Source: Pelecanus crispus (Eukaryota > Chordata > Aves > Pelecaniformes > Pelecanidae). From it: a stretch of DNA of 64,000 bases. The notes below the pieces were generated by a model. The model ran no database searches. It was not told the DNA's origin and saw nothing but the letters and a program-made list of their open reading frames with translations. Below, in pieces: positions 25,572-36,000 of this stretch. The DNA is taken from assembly GCF_030463565.1 (NCBI RefSeq), contig NC_134653.1:30503150-30567149 (forward strand), read 5' to 3'. Position 1 is the first letter of the stretch. Every line of letters begins with the position of its first letter. The position numbers and the translations under genes are program-made.

Positions 25572-25850
25572 TGGGGTTATGTGACAGGACAAGGAGTAAT
25601 GGATTTAAACTAAAGAAGAATAGATTTAGACTAGGCATAAGGAAGAAATTTCTTACAATGAGGGTGGTCAAGCACTGGAAGGGGTTGCCCAAAGAGGTGG
25701 TGGAGGCCCCATCCCTAGAAACATTCCAGGTCAGGTTGGACGGGGCTCTGAGCACCCTGATCTGGTTAAAGCTGTCCCTGCTCCCTGCAGGGGGGTCGGG
25801 CTAGGTGACCTCTAAAGGTCCCCCCCAACCCAAAGCATTCTGTGATTCTG
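25572..25850 (+). repeat. CR1 LINE fragment (C-terminal RT region and 3' end)
   Basis: Translates in part to [20 protein letters not shown] and [20 protein letters not shown], the conserved C-terminus of CR1 ORF2, and ends in the CR1 3' UTR (CCAACCCAAAGCATTCTGTG). Strongly 5'-truncated. A close relative lies inverted at 32632-33397. Confidence 0.93.
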
Positions 25851-26706
25851 ACTGCTGGTTCTGTAAAGAAAAGATCTTGAAACAGTTCCTGTAGCTGAGC
25901 AAAGCCTGCGGTGGGGAAGCAGCACCTGTCTGTGTAACAGCCCCTCACACACTGTGACGGGCTCTGAAGCGTGTGAACTGATTTCAAGCTGCACTTGCCT
26001 ATGGTAATAGCAAGGAATCACATGCAAAGATCAACTAAAACGCCCCTCCTGTCGCTGCAGCAGCTTGCTCACGTAAAGAAACAAATGGTTGATCAGGTTG
26101 CAATTATTATTTATGAAACAAGTGGGGAAAAAAAAAATTCTAAGCCTTCAGCATCTTCTGGATCATCTGGGCATGTTAAGGTGTGCCACAGCAGTTAAAA
26201 CTTACTTATCTTACTCATCTGCAATGTGTTATGAATTAATTCCTAAAAGCCAGCTGGGCCTCTAGGCACGTCCTGCTTCTCAGAGGTGGGAGCCTGACAC
26301 TTAAATAGCAAAGACAGCATGTAGTGGTTCACAGTTCCCGTTCCAGGGCAGGCACAGATTCGGTCACGGTTTAGATCCAGAGGGCCCGTTTATTTGCTGC
26401 GTTGCCCCAGTGTAGCACATACTAAAATACATCATCACAACTCCCGAACGCGGAGTAAGTGAAGCAGTTCGGTACTCCAAGGGTGTGTGCACCTCCGCAT
26501 TCTTGAAGCCAGTAGAAATCTGCTCTTGTGTTCAGCTGAGCCACAGCTAAATATTTTCAGAAATCTATTGAGTTGCATCTCTGCATCATTGTAGGCTATT
26601 CCAAAGCCACCATTATTTCAGGAGTTCCTTGATTCTTCAAAATTTTCTTTCTGTAATCTGCAACTGCATTTAGTGCTCGTTCCTCAGATGCAAAGGACAA
26701 GAATCC
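25851..26706 (-). other. GIT2-TCHP intergenic DNA and TCHP 3' UTR
   Basis: The two genes converge here. The TCHP 3' UTR runs leftward from the stop at 26707. A possible AATAAA on the minus strand is at 26389-26394. A short coding-like open stretch with splice-like borders lies on + at about 26060-26198 (see findings). Confidence 0.5.
26389..26394 (-). terminator. TCHP: Candidate polyadenylation signal of TCHP
   Basis: TTTATT on +, so AATAAA on -, about 315 bases beyond the TCHP stop codon. Position and strand suit the end of the TCHP mRNA. Not confirmed by transcript data. Confidence 0.5.
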
Positions 26707-26739
26707 TCAGGTCCATGCTGCTTTTGGGTAACCGTAGAG
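26707..26739 (-). CDS. TCHP: TCHP last coding exon (10 codons and stop)
   Basis: Acceptor with a pyrimidine tract (CTCTTTCTTTTGACCCTGTTAG on the minus strand, shown only in part here) followed by codons for [10 protein letters not shown] and TGA. It matches the human C-terminus PYGHPKIAWN. The preceding exon ends GYRSR at a strong donor AGG|GTAGGT (27450). Too short to appear as an open frame by itself. Confidence 0.85.
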   Translation of the reverse strand, partial: LYGYPKAAWT

Positions 26740-29700
26740 CTAACAGGGTCAAAAGAAAGAGCATCACTACTTCATGGGCTCTAGAATTCATCTTCCACAC
26801 ACGTGCTATTCAGCATGCAAACGAGGTACTTTGGTGAGTACAGAATATCCTCCAAGAAAAAGCATCAGTAACGTTTAAAAGTTGATACTTTAAGGCAGTA
26901 ACACCTCCTTCCAGCTTTCTCTGACATTAGTTGCTACCTTCTAATAAATGACAGAGGGGAGTTACTCTGCAGAGTAGCTCATAGTTTAGTATAAAAAATA
27001 TGATCTGCTGGGCATGTGGTTTAGGTAGGATTACTCAAATTCAGCTTAGTTTTTAGAGCTAGGCAAAGGACAACAGAAGACAGAAAGACATTGAGCAGCT
27101 GAGATGCGCTGTACCAACTGCCTTAATGCAGCTGATAATGCTGAATATAATTAGAGTAACATTTAAGGCAGGAGCAACAAGTCTGCCTCAAAAATTATTT
27201 AAAAATTGGGACCTAAAGCATCAATATCAGCAAAAGAAAAGCAATTTCTAAGAGGGAACTATAGACCTCTGTTAGAAATAGCACCAGGGGAAGGAACAGG
27301 CCCGGTGTTCTGCCCCGGCGCAGCACAACAATGAAGGTGCAGATTAGAAGCAACGACAATTCTGCCTGTGGATTCCATCGCCCTCCCCAATGGGCTTGCG
27401 TGTCAGGGTGACCTGTATGGACAGGATTCCCCTTCGTGCTGCCACCTACCCTGCTGCGATACCCTTGCTCAGCCATGCGCTCAGCCTCCTGCCGCACTAG
27501 CTCCTCACAGCGCTGCTGGGCTGATCTCTCCTCTTCTTCCTCCTCCCTCTGGCGCTGCTGCTCCTCCCGTTCTTGTAAGCGTCGCTCTGTCAGCTGGGAA
27601 CAGAGAAGAGACGGGGCTGTTACGGCCAGATCGGACACAGACTGGGCACCGACAACAGCTGGGTGCGTATCCGGAAAGCGTGCTGTTACCTGCGCCTCCA
27701 GCTCCTGCCTGCGGGCTGTCTTCAGTTCCTCCTCCTGCTCCTTCTCTCGCCTCGTCAGTTCTTTTGCCTCTTCAAGTTCTTTAATCAGCTGCTCTCGATA
27801 CTTTATAGACTCTTCTTGGGCTCGTCTGTTTAACTCCATCTTCTCTTGGATCTGGCGCTGCCTGCCTGCAAGGACCTTTGTGAGGTGAGAGGATTAAGGG
27901 AGAAGCTAAGTCAAGAAAGGGGCCAGCCTCAGAAGCAGAAATCTCAGCGCAGACGGTTAAACAGTTCTCAGAAAATGTACTGGACAAGCAGAAGAATTCT
28001 GCCCTGCGTACTGAAGGCTGTAACCCTCTGGAGGGTGGAGGGTCACAGCTGGAACGATGGCTTCATCAAACCAAGAGAGACACCTCATCAAAAAAGGTCA
28101 TCACCTCATTCATCAGGCGATCTCTGGCCTTCTTCTCTCTTTCCCATTCTTCCTCCCTCTTCTCCCATACTTTCTTAGCTTCTTCTCTAAAGGACAGAGG
28201 AAGAATTATCTCTAAGGTTACGACTTACAGTTAAAAAACCCCTACATTCTCCACAGGCATAGACGAGCTACCCTGTGCTTTAGAGGAGCACTCAGGTTTC
28301 TCTTCACGTTTGTTCCCAGGCAGCTAGCATGTCTGCCCCACCTGTGCCTATTTTAGAGAACTGCTCTGCTTTCCCCGTTACTGAGCAGCAGGAGGTAACA
28401 CACCAAAGGAAACGCTGGCTTGTAGCAGGACTTGTTGGATGTGCCGATCTGCTCCAGGCACAGAAGGGCCTCAGAAGGAAGCGTGCCTCTTAACAAGGAT
28501 ACTGCTTCACACGGGGGGTGGGTAGTTAAGGGCATTGCTGGAAAAGCTGAAAATTTTGCAAATCTTCCCTCTCCAACAAAACTTTTAACTAAAACTTGAT
28601 GGTAGCACACACCGTCCTGTCACCATTGAAAATGCTCTCTGCGCTGGGGAGGGCATAAGTTGAACCTGAACGAGGAACCTGAGGCAGCTTTTATCTACAA
28701 CCTCTGAGATACAAAAGGAAACGATACACAGGTTTTGGAGTCACTTAGACTAAACCCCTCCACATCAGTACTGCAGAATCATTGAAAGTTGGTTACAAGG
28801 TACTTACAACTAAAAAGTAATTCCTGCTGTCTCTGCATTACTGTGTTTTTTTGTTATTAAAGCGCTTGCATTAGAGCTAACATAACAAATTATGGACTAG
28901 GTGTTGGGCCAAAGTAATTGAAAAAAAACTGCAGGCTTTGATTCTGCCCTGGCAGAACAGCTTTGGGTCTGCCTGTACTGGCACGCTGACCGCCTAGCAT
29001 GGTACTGGCACACAGAATGAAGGGGCAGAGCTCACTGCTGCTGCAGTGCTTCTCAAACTGCAAGGCCAACCAGGCACCGCTTTGTAACGTCCACTTTCAA
29101 AGCCTATTTAACAAACATGAATTCCAACCACGCAGGAGCATTCAGCACATACGGTCTCTTTAGGTGATATTCAGAGGTGGGCAGACTCACCTAAAAATAG
29201 TCTGCAGCTCTGCCTCCCTCTCCTTTTCTAACTGGAGCTGTTCCTCAATGACACGTTTCATCCAGGCAACATCTGCAACAGCTTGTTCCCGTCGCGCAGA
29301 CTGGCGGCGCTGATCCTCATCTTCTTTCTCGAGGAGGGCTAGTAAGATTTGCCTGTCTATCTCCTTAATAAAAACCACAAGATCAACAACTATCAAACAG
29401 GCTTCCAGCCGGTGTGCAGGGCTACTCTACAAATTATTGGTGACGCAGTGTCAAGGGTGTGCTCAGGAAGACACTCAGTCTGCTGGGCTTCCCCATGATC
29501 TTTTTGCTCCAGCCCTGTTCACAAGCTGGAAGGGGCTTCCGAACTAATTATCTGTAGGCATCAGAGGCAGACACATAAGCAAAACACAAAGAACAAGTTT
29601 CTTCAGCACACAGAATCTATAACGTATAAATCAAGGGGTACTTTCTCTTACCAGCTCCTCTTGTATCTGCTGGGCTCGCCTCTTTAGCTGGGCATTACAC

Positions 29701-32700
29701 TGATGCCTCAAAAAGCGACTGAAGGAGAAAAAGAAGAAAACATTCAAGCTGACTCTGAAGCCCTGTGTTATCGTACACCAGCACTCAAGAAGGTACATCT
29801 ATGGCAATGCAACTTACAGGCAACAGAGGTACCTGCTACTGCTAACGTGAACAAAAAGAAGCAACGGCACCAATGCATTTGCTCGCTGGCTGTTCTGGGC
29901 GCATCCATCAAAAAACAAATATTTACAACCCACCGTTGCTTTCTGAAATACCTCCTTGTGCCGCAAGTACTATTGCGGACATAGGAACAGATTCCATCCA
30001 AGCCCTTCTGAAACAAGCTACACGCGATCACATACCCAAGCTCTTTCTTCTTCCGGTGCTCTTCCATTTGTTTCCTTTCTTCTTCCAAGTTCTCCAGCTC
30101 CCACTGCTGCTTTAACAAATTATCTTGTTCTTTTTTCAGCTTTGTTGCCTAAAAGGAAAAAACAACCACCAAGAAAGAGTACGTCAGAGAGCTAGGATGT
30201 CCCAGAGAGAGCATTTGTACCGAGTTTGTACCCTGTTCCGTTCCTCTGCAAGCAGTCAAAATCCCCATTGCAGCAAATATTCCATATTAATTTAATTCGT
30301 GGCTCACAGCTCAAGAGACACTGTGAAAAGCCCCAGCTGAAAAAGCCTTTGACCTGAACCTGTCACACTTAGAAGTTTCTATACATCTTTTTCTCATCTG
30401 GTGCAGCACAAAAGGGTACTCACATTTCAAGAGGAGCAAACAAAAGCTACCAGAATACAGTTAATATGCCAGTGTTCACGGGAGAGGTCTACATTACTAA
30501 CAGGAATTATGTCTCAACTAACTTTGTTCCAGGTTTAATTTAGTGGAAACCTGGAGGGAACAGGTCAGGTCAGTGTTGCTGTATTTCCAGGTGAAACAAT
30601 GAATTTCCTTCTCAAATGAGGAGAAATGAAAGATTACCTTTGTCTCCTGTAATTTCAGTTCTTCTATTTGTTGAAGCAACATCTCCGCTTGCTTCTCCTC
30701 TTCCAGCCGACGCTTCTCTTCCTCTTGTCTCATGCTTTCCAGAGCTTCCCTTCGCGCAATTTCATATTCATTTTCATAACGTTTTTTCTCTTCGAGTTCA
30801 GTTTCTTCTTGCTTTCCGAGCCAAAAGAAGCACGGCATTTAAGGTTAGACTAACACAAAGAAACAGCCTCTGGCTCAGGAAATCCACAAATCAAATTCTT
30901 GCAAGCTGACACGTATGGGGAAAATATAGAAAAAAATACGCGAGGAAGGAACACAAGGACAAAGTAAAACTACCTGCTGATCGCTGCCTGAAAATGGTTA
31001 TCAGTCTATACGCATCCTTTGCAGGACCCTGCACAGGTCTGATGCTAAGCACAGGCGGTCTTAAAAACACACTTGGTTTTTCCTATTACAACATAGATTA
31101 TTGTTTTAGTTAACTCTGAAGGCCTTTATTATTATTTGAAGGCCTTTATTATTCTCTCACATCAAAATTGCCATATTCCTCTATGTGCGTATTCAAACAC
31201 TGAGTTCCTGCAGCTTTGCACTGGCTCCGCGCTGCAGTTCGCTGTTAGACGAGCACCCAGTGCCACACTGAATCCTGCAATGGATCCGTTCAGCAGATCG
31301 CACTGCATTTTCTACGAGACGGATAGTGTGTACTTGTTAGACAGGAATGATGGCTCTTCATTAAAAGTGTCCTTCCTGTTTGCAGCTCCTGTTGTTCTGC
31401 GGACACCAGAACTCCCCATCGCTATGGGAATGAGCAGGGCGACCTCAGTCATTATTATTTGATTCAAGACTGGTGTGAGAAAAACAAACAAACAGCCAAC
31501 TCCTATACCTTCCACATCTGAGCTGTACAGGGAGGCAAGCTGTCTGCCAGCCGGGTCAAAAGGCACATAGTCTCACACCTCCACCTGCTCACGCGTTTCA
31601 GTCTGCCCTAGTGACCAGTAACACCAGGGTTACCCTCGCGTACCTTGGTTTTTTGCATTAGCTGATCACCCCAAGCCTCTGTCACATGCTTCCTGTGCAG
31701 CTCTGACTCCACCTGTAGATGAGAACAGATGTGGCATCGCCGTTAGTGCCAGAGGCTCTCCTCTCCCCGAGGATCTAGGCAGACTCTCTAGAGCTCCTCC
31801 TGGCCCAGCTGTAGCCCTGAAGTCCCAGCAGGATCTGCCTCTGCAGAGGTGGGCTCGTTTGGGCATCCTCGGTGCCCACCAGGTCACAAGCTGAGGGTCA
31901 ATGTCACGTGCCAGTTCTGGGAAACACTACAGTGACAGTGAAACCAGAGCTGTGGCAGCTAGAGCAGCAGGTTGGTGGAATAAAGAATAAGGAAGCGCCA
32001 AGGACGTCGCAGGTACAGCTTTAAAAAGCACCTGAGAGATTTACATCACAGGTAGTGAAAATCTGGTCTGAGTCAGAACAGAGTTCTGACTGGTTTTAAA
32101 AAATACCAGCTTTGAGGGGACTTCTTACACAGTTAAGTGATTTTCTTCTTTGCCTTTTGCTTCTCAAGACAATTGCTGTGATTCAAAATGAATGGCAACA
32201 GTAGATATATGATGACTTTCGAGTTAAAAACCGGTTTAATAAACGCAAGGCAGCAGGGACTAAAAAGAAACTAACATCACCTCCCGGAGCTCAGCGTTGT
32301 TTTTCTTCCAGTGCTCATATAGCAGCTGCTCAGCAACCTGGAAACACGAGAGTTGAACTATGTCAGAACATAGAAGAATTCGAGATACCAAACCCTCCCA
32401 AGGCAGCCAATTAGTTAAGCACACCAAGTGCTGAAAAACGCAGCACGGGGCACTTCTGTCAAGTCCCCCAGCAAGTGCAATTTGCGCACCTAAAGCAAGG
32501 GAGCAGCCTTGCCCGTCCCGGCGCTGGCAGAGCCATGCAAGCGCTCCTTCACCGGCAGAGATGAGGAATGAAGCCCGGGCTGCGAGGCCTCTCCCCGCAG
32601 GGAGAGGCGAGGGCACCACCGCTCCCCTCACATAGAATCATAGAATGCTTTGGGTTGGGGGGGACCTTTAGAGGCCATCCAGCCCAACCCCCCTGCAGTG

Positions 32701-33886
32701 AGCAGGGACAGCTTTAACCAGATCAGGGTGCTCAGAGCCCCGTCCAACCTGACCTGGAATGTTTCTAGGGATGGGGCCTCCACCACTTCTCTGGGCAAAC
32801 CTCTTCCAGTGCTTGACCACCCTCATGGTAAAAAATTTCTTCCTTATGCCTAGTCTAAATCTATTCTTCTTTAGTTTAAATCCATTACTCCTTGTCCTGT
32901 CACAACAGGCCTTGTTAAAAAGATTGTCCCATCCTGCCTGTAGGCCCCCTTTAAGTACTGAAAGGCCGCAATAAGGTCTCCTCTCAGCCTGGCCTCGTAG
33001 GAGAGGTGCTCCAGCCCTCGGATCGTTTTTGTGGCCCTCTTCTGGACCCGCTCCAGCAGGTCCATGTCCTTCTTGTGCTGAGGGCCCCAGAGCTGGACGC
33101 AGTGCTCCAGGTGAGGTCTCACCAGAGCAGAGCAGAGGGGCAGAATCACCTCCCTCAGCCTGCTGGCCAGGATTCTTTTGATGCAGCCCACGATTTGGTT
33201 GGCTTTCTGGGCTGCAAGCGCCCATGGCCAGCTCACGTCCAGCTTTTCATCCCCCAGCACCCTCAAGTCCTTCTCCGCAGGGCTGCTCTCAATCCCTTCA
33301 TCCCCCAGCCTGTATTGATGCCAGGGGTTGCCCCGTCCCAGGTGCAGGACCTTGCACTTGGCCTTGTTGAACCTCACGAGGTTCGCACAGGCCCACCTTC
33401 CTCCTCCGCTCCTCCCGGCCGGCTCGCAGCTCCTCGCTCCGCTGCCGCATCCCGACGGCCTCCGACCCGCGGCCCCGCCGCAGCTCCCGCAGCTCCGCCG
33501 CCAGCGCCTCCCGCTCCTCGCCGAGCAGCCGCCGCAGCCGCGACCGCCGCAGCTCCAGCCTCGCCGCCGCCTCCTCCGCCTCCCGCCGCACCGCCGCCGG
33601 GCTGCGACACACCCGGGGCGCGTCAGGGGGAGCGCCCGCCGGCCCCGGGGCCCGGCCTCCCCGGGCCCGGCCTCCCCGCCCGGCCTCCCCCGGCGCCCGG
33701 CCCGTACCTGGGCGGGGGGACGCGCGGCGCGCTCCACCGCGCCTGCCTGGAGCAGCAAATGGCGGCGCGGGCGAAGGAGCGGCTGGCCCGCTCCCACTGC
33801 TGCCGGCTGCGCGCCTCCAGCTCCCGCCGCCGCTCGGCGGCCCAGCGCTCCGGGGCCCGGCCCCGCGCCGCCCGCCACAGCGCCAT
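26707..33886 (-). CDS. TCHP: TCHP, trichoplein keratin filament-binding protein (complete)
   Basis: Trichoplein is a coiled-coil protein that binds keratin filaments and desmosomes and, at centrioles, supports Aurora A to suppress primary cilium assembly. Twelve exons join in phase on the minus strand: 33708-33886, 33397-33601, 32281-32337, 31644-31712, 30638-30811, 30036-30148, 29652-29718, 29191-29363, 28105-28186, 27690-27875, 27450-27593, 26707-26739. That is 1482 bases, 493 aa, against 498 in human. Recognisable blocks are [59 protein letters not shown] and MAEQGYR. Almost the whole protein is Glu/Arg-rich heptad coiled coil with no catalytic motif. The start ATG at 33886 opens MALWRAARG, comparable to human MALPTL. 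Exons 1-2 are extremely GC-rich and divergent, the rest well conserved. Odd points: the donor of exon 2 is inside or at the edge of a CR1, and the acceptor before 30811 (CTCGGAAAG) is weak. Confidence 0.95.
32632..33397 (-). mobile_element. CR1 LINE, 5'-truncated, in TCHP intron 2
   Basis: Minus-strand translation gives CR1 ORF2 C-terminal text: [18 protein letters not shown], then [36 protein letters not shown] and [20 protein letters not shown]. It continues after a small deletion and frameshift to the same tail as the 25.6-kb copy, ending in ATTCTATG octamers. It fills most of intron 2. Its 5' end coincides with the TCHP exon 2 donor. Confidence 0.93.
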
Positions 33887-34090
33887 CGCCCGCCGCCCGC
33901 CAACGGCCGCCGCCCGGCGCCATGGCAACGGTTTCGGCCGCTACGGGCGCCGCCGAGGGACACGCCGGGCCGAGCTCCGCGGGGACGGGCGGCCGCTGCC
34001 CCGCCGGCTCGCACCGACCCGGCCCGGGGGAGCAGCCGGTGGCTCCGTGCCCCCTCCGAGGCCCGAGCGCTCGCAGGGCGTGAAGAAGCG
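33397..34090. promoter_or_regulatory. TCHP: CpG-rich TCHP promoter and first exons
   Basis: Very high GC with dense CG dinucleotides covering TCHP exons 1-2, the 106-base intron 1 (33602-33707, with repeated CCCGGCC blocks) and about 200 bases upstream of the ATG. No TATA box seen. A CpG-island promoter for TCHP is inferred. Transcription start not determined. Confidence 0.6.
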
Positions 34091-34296
34091 GCTCGCTGAG
34101 CTGGCTGGCGGGGCGAGAGGGCGGCCGGGCTGGTGCCGGCGCTTGTGCCATAAAACCCCGCACCGGGTTCAAGCTCCCAGCAGCGCAAGTATTTATTGCG
34201 CTGTAAATAGTTCAGGTGGGTTGAAGGCTTCTGTTTCTGCCAGCCTTGGCAGCGATGCCGGCCCGGCACCGCCTGCAGAAGCTCGTCCTCAGCTTG

Positions 34297-34545
34297 AAGC
34301 ATGGCCTCAGGCTGCGCCAGGGGAGGTTTAGATTGGATATTAGGAAAAGTTTCTTCACGGAAAGGGTAGTCAAGCATTGGAACAGGCTGCCCAGAGAGGT
34401 GGTGGAGTCACCATCCCTGGAAGTGTTCAGAAAACGGGTAGACGTGGCACTTGGGGACATGGTTTAGTGGGCATGGTGGTGTTGGGTTGATGGTTGGACT
34501 GATGATCTTAGAGATCCTTTCCAACCTTAATCATTTCTAGTTTTT
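34297..34545 (+). repeat. CR1 LINE 3'-end fragment
   Basis: Encodes the CR1 tail [20 protein letters not shown] and [20 protein letters not shown], then CR1 3' UTR-like sequence ending near GAGATCCTTTCCAACCTTAA. More diverged from the 25.6-kb copy, so probably a different subfamily. Confidence 0.88.
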
Positions 34546-34611
34546 ACTTTCATTAAAAAATAATCCAGCCACCAAGCCAGGAAACATGAAATTACTACTC
34601 TACCCTTAACT

Positions 34612-34704
34612 GGTTTAGTGGTGGACTCGGCAGTGTTAGGTTAATGGTTGCACAGGATGATCTTAAAGGTCTTTTCCAACCTAAACGATTCTACGATTCT
34701 ATGA
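34612..34704 (+). repeat. CR1 LINE 3'-terminal fragment
   Basis: Short piece ending GGTCTTTTCCAACCTAAACG and ATTCTACGATTCTATGAT, the CR1 3' terminus. Lies 70 bases after the previous fragment. Confidence 0.85.
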
Positions 34705-35299
34705 TCCCATGCCGAACCCCAACCGGGCCGGCCTCTGGCTGACCGAGGACCATGCCGAGCACCCCGGAATGGGGTCTGGGCACCGCAGGCGCTGGCTCGG
34801 CGGAGGGAGGAGGCGGCAGCCGGCAGCCCCCACGCGTGCGACCGCCGGCGATGCGCGGCTCCCGGCTGCGGCCTCGTGCCAGCACCTGCTGTGCGAGCCA
34901 GAGATCAGTATCACCCCACGACCTGTTTTTCCAGAATAGCCGGTAAAAACACGGGATATGGGGCCCTGGCACCGGTAAATCCCCTCCCCACGTGCTGCTG
35001 GATGTGGCTGAGCCTCCCTCCGCAGCCGTCCCCTCTCCCGGGGCCGCCATGTCCCCCGTTCTCTCTCCTGCCACGGGGAGGGCGAGCTCACCCTGCCTGG
35101 ACCCAGCCGGGTGTCAGTTTTCCACCCCCAGCCCTTCGCAGAGCTGTTTAAAATGAATCGCTCCCCCGTTGGGGTTTGTTTTGCCAGCGTAGGCCAGGCC
35201 GTGCTAACTGAACCATCTGCTCCCTATGAAAAATTGATCTCCCCTAAATAATTAACAACGACCAGCCTGGAGTACTGCGCCTGGCCAGGGGAGGAACGG

Positions 35300-36000
35300 C
35301 CGGTGCGGGGCCGAGACGGCGTAAACACCCATGGCGGGGGCTGCTCCGGTTTCCCCCCCCGCTGCCGGGGCAGGGCCCGCCGGCGCCCGGGCAGCCCTGA
35401 GCAGGCCGGGGCCGAGCCGCGCTGCCCTCCGGGCCGCAGCGGGGGATGAACCGGGCTGGGCTGAGCAGCGAGGTGAGGCCAGGCAGGCCGGAGGGGGCAG
35501 TCTGGCCTCCCCCGGCGCCCAAACCGGCGCCCGCAGCGGGCCAGGCCCGGGCCCCGCGGCCGGCGGGGGGACGGGGACCGGCGGCGGGGGGGGGCGGTGA
35601 GGGGAGCACGGCCCCGCCCCTCCGCGCTGGCCCCGCCCCACGAGGCCCGCCCCCGCGCTCCCATTGGCAGGCGGGCAGGTGGGAGATGCGCTGCCATTGG
35701 TGGGAGCGGCGGGGGGCGGGGCGCGGGGGCAGCGCGCTGCCGGGTCGGGCGGCGGGGCCGGGGCCGGGGCCGGTGCCGGTGCCGGTGCCGGTGCCGGTGC
35801 GGAGCGGGCGGTGCGGGCCGGGCCGGGCCGGGCCGGGCCATGGCGCTGCTGCTGGAGCACGAATTCAAGCCGCTGCCGGCCGACAAGCAGATCGAGACGC
35901 TGCCCTTCCTGGAGGCCGTGGCGCACCTGCCGCCCTTCTTCGGTGAGCCTAGGCCGGCCGTCTGCGGGGCCGGGAGCTGCGGCAGAGCCCGGCCCGGTAC
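35300..36000 (+). promoter_or_regulatory. GLTP: CpG-island promoter of GLTP
   Basis: CG-dense region over GLTP exon 1. Upstream of the ATG it has GC boxes (CCCCGCCCC near 35611 and 35633, GGGGGCGGGGCG near 35712). Two inverted CCAAT boxes, ATTGG at 35663-35667 and 35696-35700, lie 33 bases apart, about three helical turns. No TATA box. Expected to be a broad housekeeping promoter; NF-Y and Sp1 binding is inferred. Confidence 0.65.
35757..35839 (+). repeat. GC-only short tandem repeats in GLTP 5' UTR
   Basis: GGGGCC units grade into four GGTGCC hexamers (about 35757-35800), followed by five GGGCC pentamers (about 35815-35839) that run directly into the GLTP start codon. Likely transcribed as 5' UTR. 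Confidence 0.85.

Larger units (their letters stand above)
34091..35300. other. TCHP-GLTP intergenic region with CR1 fragments
   Basis: Between the two head-to-head promoters lie two CR1 pieces (34297-34545 and 34612-34704) and about 500 bases of moderately GC-rich DNA (34705-35230). The latter has overlapping open frames on both strands but no recognisable protein. Confidence 0.55.

Noticed and set aside
32871-34377. Minus-strand frames of 433 and 359 codons and a 441-codon + frame across the TCHP promoter
   Set aside because: They are chance fusions of CpG-island sequence, TCHP exons 1-2 and CR1 ORF2. The splice-phased TCHP model explains the real coding part.
34691-35091. Two overlapping minus-strand frames of about 130 codons in the TCHP-GLTP interval
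   Set aside because: No recognised family, both registers open, GC-rich composition. A bird counterpart of an extra gene here cannot be supported from sequence alone.
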